A model generated the notes under the pieces. It searched no databases and had not been told where the DNA came from. It worked only from the letters and a program-made list of their open reading frames with translations. A program made the position numbers and the translations under genes. This document shows, piece by piece, positions 44,061 to 51,854 of a DNA stretch of 64,000 nt. Each line of letters begins with the position of its first letter. The first letter of the stretch is position 1. Source of the stretch: Prevotella sp. oral taxon 299 str. F0039 (GTDB lineage: Bacteria > Bacteroidota > Bacteroidia > Bacteroidales > Bacteroidaceae); contig NC_022111.1 in assembly GCF_000163055.2 (NCBI RefSeq), positions 62,001 to 126,000 on the forward strand. The letters run 5' to 3'.

Positions 44061-44645
44061 ATGAGTGATACTTATTTAACAATACAAGATAAAAGCGAGG
44101 GGATTTATACCGAAAAGCGTAGTAAATTCCTCGCTTTTGCACATCCTGTAGAAACAATCGAAGAAATAAAAGACCTTCTAAGCGAATATAAAAAGAAGTA
44201 TTACGATGCTAGGCACGTTTGTTATGCCTATATGTTAGGACCTGAAAGAACTGACTTCAGAGCCAATGATGATGGAGAACCCAGTAGCACTGCAGGTAAA
44301 CCCATTCTCGGACAGATCAATTCTCGTGAGTTAACTAATATACTTGTGGTGGTTGTTCGTTACTTTGGAGGAGTGAAACTCGGGACAAGTGGATTGATAG
44401 TTGCCTATCGTGAGGCGACTGCAGAAGCCCTTTCTGCTGCACAAGTGATAGAGAAGACGATTGAAGAAACTATTACTTTCACCTTTCCTTATGTGATGAT
44501 GAATAGCGTTATGAGGGTAGTTAAAGAGTTAAACCCACGCATTGTTGAGCAAAAATATGACGAAACGTGTGTTATCACCCTTGCCATTAAGCGCTCGATG
44601 GCTTCTTTTTTAGAAGAACGCCTCAATAAATTAGCATTTGAGTAA
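44061..44645 (+). CDS. YigZ/IMPACT family protein (UPF0029)
   Basis: 194 aa. Start ATG 44061 (MSDTYLTIQDKSEG) is chosen, 10 nt after the DUF1015 stop; the longer frame from 44004 overlaps DUF1015 by 47 nt. RSKFLAFAHPVETIEE, the DARHVCYAYMLGPE segment, ANDDGEPSSTAGKPILGQI and VVRYFGGVKLGTSGLIVAYREA are diagnostic of the UPF0029 N-terminal domain; a short DUF1949-type C-terminus follows. The family is related to IMPACT translation regulators; its bacterial role is not settled. Last gene of the serC run. No strong terminator is seen after it. Confidence 0.9.
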   Translation: MSDTYLTIQDKSEGIYTEKRSKFLAFAHPVETIEEIKDLLSEYKKKYYDARHVCYAYMLGPERTDFRANDDGEPSSTAGKPILGQINSRELTNILVVVVRYFGGVKLGTSGLIVAYREATAEALSAAQVIEKTIEETITFTFPYVMMNSVMRVVKELNPRIVEQKYDETCVITLAIKRSMASFLEERLNKLAFE

Positions 44646-44827
44646 CTTATTCTTAACTTTTATTCTTGTTATTCAAGCTACTAATAACTTCCCTAAAAGA
44701 AATATAAAATTAAGATTTTTAGATATAAAAGAGAATAATAATCTTCACATTCACATTATCTGATAAAGAAAATGTTTTCTCTATTGTGTTTGTATTATGG
44801 TTTATTGAACTTAAAAGAATAAATATA

Positions 44828-45361
44828 TTATTCGCCAGTTTCTTGTGCAGAGCGAAGTATTATACTTGTTGCGCCAATGGTGAATAATGAACCTTCTTCA
44901 ATAATTCGGCGTTCTCTATCTCCTAAAATCTCATTATCAACGAATGTTCCAGTGAAACTAGGACCATCACGAAGAACATATTTAAGCTGCCCTTTCTTGT
45001 CCTTACTTACATTAATAATGCAATGTGTCATGTCAATACTTGGGTCATTGGTTTCAATTGGACAATTAATTCCGCTGTTCTTCATGTATCTTCCAATCAC
45101 GTTATCGCCCATTTGAAGAGGGATAATTTGCTTATAATGGAAAACATTTTCGATAACAACGATAGAACCTGCTCCTTTTTCATTAGCATTTTCGTCAAGA
45201 ATTTCCTCTTTCTGAGTATTCTTTAACTTTGAGATACCAATGCGAACGCCAAATTCCTTGCCACAATCAGGGCAAGAAAATATAAGTGATTGTCCTTCTT
45301 GATATTTTGTTTCATCGAATGTTATATAGTTATCGCACTTAGGACATCTTGCTCTTTTCAT
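44828..45361 (-). CDS. FHA-domain protein with N-terminal zinc ribbon
   Basis: 177 aa, cytoplasmic. CPKC (6-9) and CPDC (about 30-33) form a zinc ribbon. The C-terminal half is an FHA-type sandwich: MGDNVIGRYMKNSG, IDMTHCIINV, GTFVDNEIL and GSLFTIGATSIILR. The Arg in GR and the Thr/His pair are kept, so phosphothreonine binding is plausible. No Ser/Thr kinase is encoded nearby. It starts 1 nt after the HU/SPOR gene stop, so the pair is an operon in which a phosphopeptide-binding protein goes with a division-like SPOR protein. Confidence 0.82.
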   Translation of the reverse strand: MKRARCPKCDNYITFDETKYQEGQSLIFSCPDCGKEFGVRIGISKLKNTQKEEILDENANEKGAGSIVVIENVFHYKQIIPLQMGDNVIGRYMKNSGINCPIETNDPSIDMTHCIINVSKDKKGQLKYVLRDGPSFTGTFVDNEILGDRERRIIEEGSLFTIGATSIILRSAQETGE

Positions 45362-45362
45362 T

Positions 45363-46454
45363 CTATTCTTGAATTTTTGTTACCCAACAATCTGCAAAAT
45401 CAGGGTTGTTATTCAATTTATTCATTGCTTTGTATGCCTCTTTTTCAGATTCATATCTGCCACAAATAACCTTAATATGAGCCCCTTTAGCTAGTATCTC
45501 AGCATTTTCAAGTCCTTTGTTTTTAAGACTTTCTGTATAAGCTTCAGCGTTTTTCTTAGTAATTCTACTAGCTAAAACAATAGTATAAAATGTTTCTTGT
45601 TTTTGAGGAGCATTCACTTCCTCTATAACTTCCTTAACTTTAACTTCCTTAGTGCTTTCAGCTTGTGGCTTTTGGGCAATTCTCTTAAGAGGAGTTATAC
45701 CTGATTTCTCAGTTATAACATCATGAGGAATGATTTTATAAAGAAGACTTGTATTGAGTTCACTTTGAATTAAATTGTCCTTTTTGTTAGACAATGGAGT
45801 GGGGATGAGCATTAGAACAACGAATAATATTGCTACTGCAGCAATATTTCGGAGCATGCTTATTGATATGCGAATACTCTTTTCTTGGTCTTGTTGTTCT
45901 TCTTCTGTATTATAAGAAAGCGACGATTGATTTGCAAATATATTGTTTTTTTCTGATGCTTGTATACCAGAAGGAATATTACTTGTTTCTTTTCTATCTT
46001 CAGGTATTTCCTGATTTTGTTTTGCTTTGATTGAATTTAGAGATTCAAGCTCAAACGAACTCAAGCCATAAAGATAGGGAGTGAGTATTCCTGCATCACA
46101 AGGAATGAAGTCAAAAGAACCTATTTCGTTTCGATGCAGGTTGCCAATATCGTTTAACTCATATTCACCTTCGTTGTCGAGTATTTGGTTTAGTTCATCA
46201 ACTTCACTCTCGATGCGTTTAATTGCCTCTGGATAGCTAATGTCATAAGCCTCAATGTACGATTGTGCTAATAATGAATCGTTCATTTTTAGCTGTGGGT
46301 TGAATCCTAAAGTTCTATATGGAGGTAAGAATATATGGTCTTTTTCATCATATCTAGCCTCTACATGATGAACCATAAATCCACCAAAATTAGGAATAAT
46401 AACACAGTCATTATTCAGCAAAAGTACCTCAATATGTCTTTCTAATTCAATCAC
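45363..46454 (-). CDS. HU-CCDC81 and SPOR domain membrane protein
   Basis: 363 aa. The N-terminal 130 residues (LERHIEVLLLNNDCVIIPNFGGFMVHH, NPQLKMNDSLLAQSY, NDIGNLHRNEIGSFDFIP) are the tandem HU-like domain of Bacteroidota HU-CCDC81 proteins. A single transmembrane helix follows (AAVAILFVVLMLIPTP, about 205-220), then a Lys/Glu-rich periplasmic linker and a SPOR domain at the C-terminus (TFYTIVLASRITKKNAEAYTESL ... VICGRYESEKEAYKAM), which binds denuded septal peptidoglycan. The GTG start is used because no ATG lies in frame before the domain. A -7 element sits 5 nt upstream. Confidence 0.85.
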   Translation of the reverse strand: MIELERHIEVLLLNNDCVIIPNFGGFMVHHVEARYDEKDHIFLPPYRTLGFNPQLKMNDSLLAQSYIEAYDISYPEAIKRIESEVDELNQILDNEGEYELNDIGNLHRNEIGSFDFIPCDAGILTPYLYGLSSFELESLNSIKAKQNQEIPEDRKETSNIPSGIQASEKNNIFANQSSLSYNTEEEQQDQEKSIRISISMLRNIAAVAILFVVLMLIPTPLSNKKDNLIQSELNTSLLYKIIPHDVITEKSGITPLKRIAQKPQAESTKEVKVKEVIEEVNAPQKQETFYTIVLASRITKKNAEAYTESLKNKGLENAEILAKGAHIKVICGRYESEKEAYKAMNKLNNNPDFADCWVTKIQE

Positions 46455-46459
46455 AAATG

Positions 46460-46467
46460 CAAATATA
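46460..46467 (-). promoter_or_regulatory. -7 promoter element TATATTTG abutting the HU/SPOR gene
   Basis: Exact TAnnTTTG match, 5 nt before the GTG start, so the predicted mRNA is leaderless or nearly so. Confidence 0.5.
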
Positions 46468-46583
46468 CCTTATTTTTCTTACTTAAACGAATGCTTCTTT
46501 CTCTTTTTGTGGACAAAATCTATCTTTTTATTTTATTTGATTTTTTACCTAAAATACTTTCTTTTAGTTTTTATTTACCCCTA

Positions 46584-47873
46584 TTATTCGTCTCGTGTTA
46601 CTGAGTATGATTGTTTGTGAAATATGAAAATAGGAATAACACAGCAAGCAACCATACCCATCATTACAAGAATTGTGAGAGTTGCATTGTGGAAGAACAA
46701 ATTGACATAGTCATTTGTTGTATCTGGGCTACGCACAATTCCTATTAAATCTCTAATGGCTTTGTAGGCAAACATTCCTGGAACCATTGGTAGCAGAGCT
46801 GGAAATGCGAATCCTTCGGCAGGATAATGAATCTTCATAGCAGCAGGAATCGCAAGAAGACCGATTGATAAACCTGCAATACTAGATGCTGTTACTTGGT
46901 CGAGCATTAATGATTCGTGGTGCATTAAGAAGTATCTAATACCATGACCAACGCATGCAAGTAAGGCTGTTATAAACAAAGCTTTGCGTGGAGGATTAGA
47001 GATGATGGCGAAACCTAAACCTGCAATGATAGCAAAAAGCCCATCTTTAATAGCTGCAAGCAATACATTGGGGTAAGTAACTTTTGTTACCGTAAATGGA
47101 TTTACATCTAAAAGAATAACAGTAAAGGTTAATCCTACTGCAATACAAACCACCAACATAAAGGCTTTTGTAAGTCTTGCAATGCCATTAAGTACGTGAT
47201 GATCAATCATATCCATAACTCCATTGATGATGGGAACACCTGGAACAAGATATAACATTGATGTTCCTAGCGACATATCTTCAGTTCCTCCGTGAAAGAA
47301 AAGGTAGTCGGTAGAGCCTATCATGGTTGAGACAAAGGAGCAAATGGTGAAAACCATAAGTATGTGCCAATGTCTTTTCAAAAGTTCTTGACGAATGAAA
47401 AAGCCTATAAAGGTAGCAATCCACACGATTGCAATTGAGGTATAGTTTCCGTCAAAAAGTCTACAAAAGGCAGCATTTGCAAACGAAACTAGGAATAAAA
47501 CAGTCCATCTGCTTTCTCTTGGCTCTGAAATAATATTCTTAAAGCGAGTCCAAAGTTCATCTAAAGAAAAGTTATTGTCAGATGCAAGCCATGAAAGATG
47601 AGACAATTTCATGTTGACATTAAAGTTAAGACCAAGTTCAGGGGTTCTCTTAACGTAGGTATATGAATGTTCTCTATTTTCGTTATGTAGGGTGATACTA
47701 ACAGAGTTAGGGAGCATAATCATATTGCACCAATAGCCAAATGACTTTGCAATACGTTTAGTGTTATAAGATGTACGAGATGTTTGTGCACCTACTGCAT
47801 CTAAAGTTGCAGCATATTCTGCTAAGAAAATCGCCTTTTCTTTTAGGTCTTTGTGAATGTCTTCGTTTTGCAT
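46584..47873 (-). CDS. Threonine/serine exporter (ThrE family)
   Basis: 429 aa. The N-terminal cytoplasmic domain (AEYAATLDAVGAQTSRTSYNTKRIAKSFG, SVSITLH) is DUF1212, followed by ten or so hydrophobic helices forming the ThrE membrane region and the second (DUF3815-like) half with LVPGVPIINGVMDM and LLPMVPGMFAYKAIRDL, the repeated PGxx motifs of the family. ThrE proteins export threonine and serine. A -7 element lies upstream at 47915. No terminator is obvious downstream within 130 nt. Confidence 0.88.
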   Translation of the reverse strand: MQNEDIHKDLKEKAIFLAEYAATLDAVGAQTSRTSYNTKRIAKSFGYWCNMIMLPNSVSITLHNENREHSYTYVKRTPELGLNFNVNMKLSHLSWLASDNNFSLDELWTRFKNIISEPRESRWTVLFLVSFANAAFCRLFDGNYTSIAIVWIATFIGFFIRQELLKRHWHILMVFTICSFVSTMIGSTDYLFFHGGTEDMSLGTSMLYLVPGVPIINGVMDMIDHHVLNGIARLTKAFMLVVCIAVGLTFTVILLDVNPFTVTKVTYPNVLLAAIKDGLFAIIAGLGFAIISNPPRKALFITALLACVGHGIRYFLMHHESLMLDQVTASSIAGLSIGLLAIPAAMKIHYPAEGFAFPALLPMVPGMFAYKAIRDLIGIVRSPDTTNDYVNLFFHNATLTILVMMGMVACCVIPIFIFHKQSYSVTRDE

Positions 47874-47914
47874 ACTTGTTTAGTATTCTTTAAAATCATA
47901 TAATAAACGGACTG

Positions 47915-47922
47915 CAAAAGTA
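47915..47922 (-). promoter_or_regulatory. -7 promoter element TACTTTTG for the exporter gene
   Basis: Exact TAnnTTTG match; predicted leader of about 36 nt. The 47923-48308 stretch upstream is AT-rich and shows no gene or motif I can support. Confidence 0.5.
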
Positions 47923-48308
47923 CAATTTTTTTGTTAATTAAGTGGTAATTTTCCTACTTTTAATAATTCTTAAAATCTTGTATTTCTCTTTTTCTAAGTT
48001 ATAATGGTTACTTTTGATGTAAAATAAGATTTTTTCTAAAGTTTAATAGAATGTATATACTTCGAGAGATGATGAATTTTGACTATATTATTTGTTTTTT
48101 TTATATTTATTCTTGAAATAATTTGAGAGAAAATGTATTTTGATTGGGATGTGATGAAGTGATTGTTATTTTGAAAGTTCTATGAGACTCTTTATAGATA
48201 ATGATGTTTTCTACTTCATTTATTATATGTGTTTATTTGCTAAATTGATATTTTGGGATATGAAATTGATGAATTTTTGTTTCAAAGGAACTTTCATTAT
48301 ATGAAAAT

Positions 48309-48344
48309 AAAATGGAGTTGCATTGTTTTTTGCAACTCCATTTT
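48309..48344 (-). terminator. Terminator of the O/P porin transcript
   Basis: AAAATGGAGTTGCA (48309-48322) pairs with TGCAACTCCATTTT (48331-48344) perfectly, with T-rich sequence beyond it on the minus strand. It is about 180 nt from the porin stop, so array F lies between the two. Confidence 0.7.
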
Positions 48345-48370
48345 CTATTAGTCAATATAAAATACTGATT

Positions 48371-48458
48371 AAAAGCATTGTTTTTGTGATGTAAACTCAC
48401 TGCTTTTGCCTTGTAATAGCAGTGCTTTTGGCATATAAAAAGATTCATTTTAGTTATG
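48371..48458 (+). repeat. 22-nt-period repeat array F (3 to 4 units)
   Basis: Units at 48371, 48393 and 48415, cores AAAAGCATTGTTTTT, AAACTCACTGCTTTT and AATAGCAGTGCTTTT; a diverged fourth at 48437. It lies between the porin stop and its likely terminator, so it is probably transcribed. Confidence 0.8.
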
Positions 48459-48524
48459 AATATTTTTGATGTTCAATGTGCATTATTTAAAGATAAAGGC
48501 ATTTTATATTAGATTACAATGTGT

Positions 48525-49664
48525 TTAGAATCTAAATGATACCTGAATGTCCATGATATTATAGTTTGAGTTAACTAATGTCTTATCTTTAACGATGGCG
48601 TATTCGCTTGCAATTCTAAAGTGTTTGTCGATGTCATAGTCGATACCTATCTCGTAAAGACTTTTTGATTGTGCCCAAGAACCAGTAGGAGTGTAGGCGT
48701 CGAAACGTGCTTTTGCATATAACTTTTTCTTTATAATTGGTGCAATAACAAGAGCATAACAGCCTTCTGCTTGGTCTCCTAAACTAGAAATACTAACAGA
48801 TTGCTTGCTCTTCCCATCGGGATTCTTAGATGCAAAAGCTTTTCCTGTAGAATGAATGTATTCACTTCTTAGTGTCCAGTCGTTCTTTTTATATTCTGCC
48901 GATAATGCATATCTGCGCTTTTGTAATGTAACAGTTTTGCTAACGCGTTGTGTTGTGGTTATAGTTCCTACAGTAACCTCTTCTGTATAGTTTGCTTTTC
49001 GTGTGGTAGAGCCTGTCCAACCAAATGCACCAATGCGCAAACCATCAACAGGCATCACCCATAATCCGCCAATAATGTCTTTTTGTTGGTCAACATCTTT
49101 CGTGTTAATACCTTCTCCATTGAATACGCCTATTTGATAATGGAGCAGATTTCGTCCTTCGGCAGTTTTGAGAAAGTCTCCTTGAAGTTGTACGCCTATA
49201 TCACGACCATTTGATGCATGCTCGCCAGTTCTATCGCTAAAGCCTGAAAGACTGCTTACACTTTGTGCTACACTCATAAATCCTTGGTCGATAGGATGTA
49301 AGGGATTGTCAAAAGTAAAAGGCCTTTTGAACTGTCCAAATTTAATTTTTGCGAAGTCATACTTTTGCCATTCTGCAAATAAATCAACCAAACGAGGAGA
49401 TGTTCCCAATGAGGATGTGTTGCCATTTACTTGCATTTGAATTCTCCAAGCAAAGTCGTTGAGGAATTTTCCGTCAAGAGCAATACGTCCAAGACGAAGA
49501 TTAAATGAGTTAGAACGATTGCCTTTCTGAGTATTTACGTTGTAATCTAGAATGCCATAACCACTAATTTTTACATTAGTAATCCACTTTGGTATTTCAG
49601 TTTGTGCATTCATTGAGAGGGTAGAAGCTAGTAGTGCTGTTGCAAGAATTATATTTCTTATCAT
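48525..49664 (-). CDS. Phosphate-selective porin O/P-like outer-membrane protein
   Basis: 379 aa from ATG 49664 (MIRNIILATALLASTLSMNAQ, a good signal peptide); an upstream in-frame ATG at 49697 adds 11 residues and overlaps the -7 box. GYGILDYNVNTQ, FNLRLGRIALDGKFLNDFAWRIQMQ, FAEWQKYDFAKIKFGQFKRPF and a closing MDIQVSFRF strand match the Porin_O_P family of Bacteroidota. Substrate not deducible; it may be a general or phosphate-type pore. Monocistronic. Confidence 0.8.
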   Translation of the reverse strand: MIRNIILATALLASTLSMNAQTEIPKWITNVKISGYGILDYNVNTQKGNRSNSFNLRLGRIALDGKFLNDFAWRIQMQVNGNTSSLGTSPRLVDLFAEWQKYDFAKIKFGQFKRPFTFDNPLHPIDQGFMSVAQSVSSLSGFSDRTGEHASNGRDIGVQLQGDFLKTAEGRNLLHYQIGVFNGEGINTKDVDQQKDIIGGLWVMPVDGLRIGAFGWTGSTTRKANYTEEVTVGTITTTQRVSKTVTLQKRRYALSAEYKKNDWTLRSEYIHSTGKAFASKNPDGKSKQSVSISSLGDQAEGCYALVIAPIIKKKLYAKARFDAYTPTGSWAQSKSLYEIGIDYDIDKHFRIASEYAIVKDKTLVNSNYNIMDIQVSFRF

Positions 49665-49686
49665 AATTAGATTGTTTTTGTTGGTG

Positions 49687-49694
49687 CAAATGTA
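49687..49694 (-). promoter_or_regulatory. -7 promoter element TACATTTG for the porin gene
   Basis: Exact TAnnTTTG match, predicted leader of about 18 nt to ATG 49664. Confidence 0.5.
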
Positions 49695-49786
49695 CAAAAA
49701 ATATGTAAGAATGACTTTTCTTTATTGAAAAGATTACTAGTCTATGGACGTATGTAACAAGCTCCTAGATGTCTGTAGGAGGAGAA

Positions 49787-49833
49787 CAAGAAAAAAGCTC
49801 TCACTGCATTCGAAATGAATTACAATGAGAGCT
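49787..49833 (-). terminator. Terminator of the metal-uptake operon
   Basis: AGCTCTCACTG (49796-49806) pairs with CAATGAGAGCT (49823-49833) with one G-U pair; a T-rich run follows on the minus strand (complement of AAGAAAAAAG). Confidence 0.65.
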
Positions 49834-49896
49834 GAGTTATACTGAATACCTTCTTATTGTTAACCTAATATCTTTTAATTTGTCGTTGTTATGGTT

Positions 49897-50958
49897 TTAT
49901 AACCAAATAGCACCTGACTCAACCTCTCCTTGTGTGTAGAAAAGCGTTTGATAGTCGGTTAATGCTTCTGTCCACGATAAACCAAATGCCTTCATAATAG
50001 CCTGAATAAAGCGGTTACTGTTAGCACTTAAACTGTTTTCGGCTATCGATTTAGTGTCTGTAGTCTCCTCAAGTTCTTCAATATATTCCTCTCTATTAGC
50101 GTAAGTTACTACTGGAATACTAAACGTAATGTCTATATCCGACGCCGAGAGCAGTGCTTTTGAAGGTGCAAAGAACGGACTAAAGTTGCCTGTTTGAGCA
50201 TCTTTTTTGCCTTTATGTGCATGAACTAATGTTATTTTAAGATTAAAAGTGACACGATTTTGCATAAATCTTAAAACACCTTTGAAGCCCATTGGGTTTG
50301 TAGTGCCTGTGAGTTTAGCTTCGCCACTGTGATAGGTTTTGTTCCAAGGAGTGGTGTCTGCATACTTATATTCCAGTAAATCGTTTATAGTGTTCTTAGC
50401 TGTTAAAGGCTTGCCTGTGAACATATCGGAAGCATTCTCTATGGTAAAGAAATGTTGATGTTGTGCATCTGCACCATTGTCTATAAACTGTTGATTGATA
50501 ACTTCTCCTTTGTCGTTGTAGTATTTAATAAACATAAGATACACAGGAGCAGGGTTTGGAGCATCTTCAGTTCCATAATCTTGCGCTTCTATAGTGTAGA
50601 ATTTAGACTGACTACCATCTGCTAAAGTCCAACCCTTTTGCTTATCGTAGTTATAAGTTACGGTTTGTATACGTCGCATATACTTTGCTTTGCTTTCAGG
50701 ATTTTGATGTGTGCCACCTTGAGTTTGTACTTTTGTCCACGAACCATGCATGTGACATTCTACTAACTCTACAGAAACCTTCGCTGGCATCTCGTCTTCT
50801 TCTTCTAACTTGTTAGAGTTTGGTTTTCCATTGGTATTCTCTTCTTTCGGGGGAGATGGTATTTGATCGTCTATATCTTTTCGACAAGCAGTGAAGAGTG
50901 TTGTAAAAACAATAAACATAGCTAACCAATGTACTGGATTTAATACGTTTTTTTTCAT
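49897..50958 (-). CDS. Lipoprotein of the TonB operon, paralogue of the next gene, HQHFF motif
   Basis: 353 aa. Lipoprotein signal with TLFTAC; an acidic/Pro-rich linker, then the conserved block shared with the neighbour: VYLMFIKYYNDKGEVINQQF, GADAQHQHFF, GTTNPMGFKGVLRFM and GKKDAQTGNFSPFFAPS. An additional His-rich ECHMHGSW lies near residue 67. The C-terminal 75 residues (from IPVVTYANREEY) are extra relative to the paralogue and contain IQAIMKAFGLSW. His clusters suggest metal binding; no family was recognised. Last gene of the operon. Confidence 0.75.
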   Translation of the reverse strand: MKKNVLNPVHWLAMFIVFTTLFTACRKDIDDQIPSPPKEENTNGKPNSNKLEEEDEMPAKVSVELVECHMHGSWTKVQTQGGTHQNPESKAKYMRRIQTVTYNYDKQKGWTLADGSQSKFYTIEAQDYGTEDAPNPAPVYLMFIKYYNDKGEVINQQFIDNGADAQHQHFFTIENASDMFTGKPLTAKNTINDLLEYKYADTTPWNKTYHSGEAKLTGTTNPMGFKGVLRFMQNRVTFNLKITLVHAHKGKKDAQTGNFSPFFAPSKALLSASDIDITFSIPVVTYANREEYIEELEETTDTKSIAENSLSANSNRFIQAIMKAFGLSWTEALTDYQTLFYTQGEVESGAIWL

Positions 50959-51015
50959 GATTTTTGAGTTTTAAAGAATAATTGAGTAATGAAAAATGTT
51001 ATAATATAGTATTGT

Positions 51016-51813
51016 TTATTTCACTTCGATAGGAATGTTTACTTGAACATCCCATGTTCCTGTTTGAATCATTAAAGGAGAAGGGTGGTAAAAAGGTGAG
51101 AATGCCTGCGTACGAGGATCTTTTTTACCAATATATCCATGAAATAATTCTACTCTAAGCGTATAATTAGCTTTAGGAACTAAAAATCTTATAATACCAT
51201 TAAGCCCAATAGGATTAGTTGAACCTATAAAACTACCATCTTTAAAATCGGTGTCTGCATAGAGATAATCTATTAAATTTTCAGCTTTTAAGGTAGAGTC
51301 TTCTTTGCCATTGACAATCACTGGATTGTTTTTAGGTAACTGGAAGAAATGTTGATGAATAGCATCTTGACCATTAGTGAGGAACTGATAATTCATTAAC
51401 TCTCCTTTGTTGTTATAATATTTTATAGCAAGGGTGTATACTGGAACCGTGAGTAGTTTGTTATCAACTGTACTTTGTTTGGTAGAGGATACCACAAACT
51501 TGCTTGCACTATTAGGAGATATAACCCAACCTTTACCTATTTGTGTTTCGTAAGATATGGTTTGGGTGTTTTGTTTCTCATTGTTTGCATTGGTATTGCT
51601 CGTAACTAATTTTCCTGTTTTTGACAGTTCTTCCCACGATTGTGCAGAGTTTACTTCTGTAAGTACTAACTCCATGCGTGCAGGGTCTTCATGAAGTTTG
51701 TTTTTAGTCTCATCTACTGATTCGTCGGGATTTGTGTTACAAGCTACAATTGTTAGTGCTATTGTTACCGATGTGGCATATTTTGCCATGGTAGAAAATA
51801 CATTTTTTTTCAT
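51016..51813 (-). CDS. Lipoprotein of the TonB operon with HQHFF motif
   Basis: 265 aa. Lipobox in ALTIVACNTNP. The core aligns with the neighbour throughout: KGWVISPNSASKF, VPVYTLAIKYYNNKGELMN, GQDAIHQHFFQL, GSTNPIGLNGIIRF, GKKDPRTQAFSPFYHPS. It is the shorter of two paralogues created by duplication; the 57-nt gap and same direction put them in one transcript with the TonB receptor. Localised to the outer or inner membrane surface, probably to capture the ligand before or after the receptor. Ligand is inferred from the operon's metal-like character. Confidence 0.75.
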   Translation of the reverse strand: MKKNVFSTMAKYATSVTIALTIVACNTNPDESVDETKNKLHEDPARMELVLTEVNSAQSWEELSKTGKLVTSNTNANNEKQNTQTISYETQIGKGWVISPNSASKFVVSSTKQSTVDNKLLTVPVYTLAIKYYNNKGELMNYQFLTNGQDAIHQHFFQLPKNNPVIVNGKEDSTLKAENLIDYLYADTDFKDGSFIGSTNPIGLNGIIRFLVPKANYTLRVELFHGYIGKKDPRTQAFSPFYHPSPLMIQTGTWDVQVNIPIEVK

Positions 51814-51854
51814 TGTTCTTTTTATTTTATATTATTTATATTATAATGTATCGA

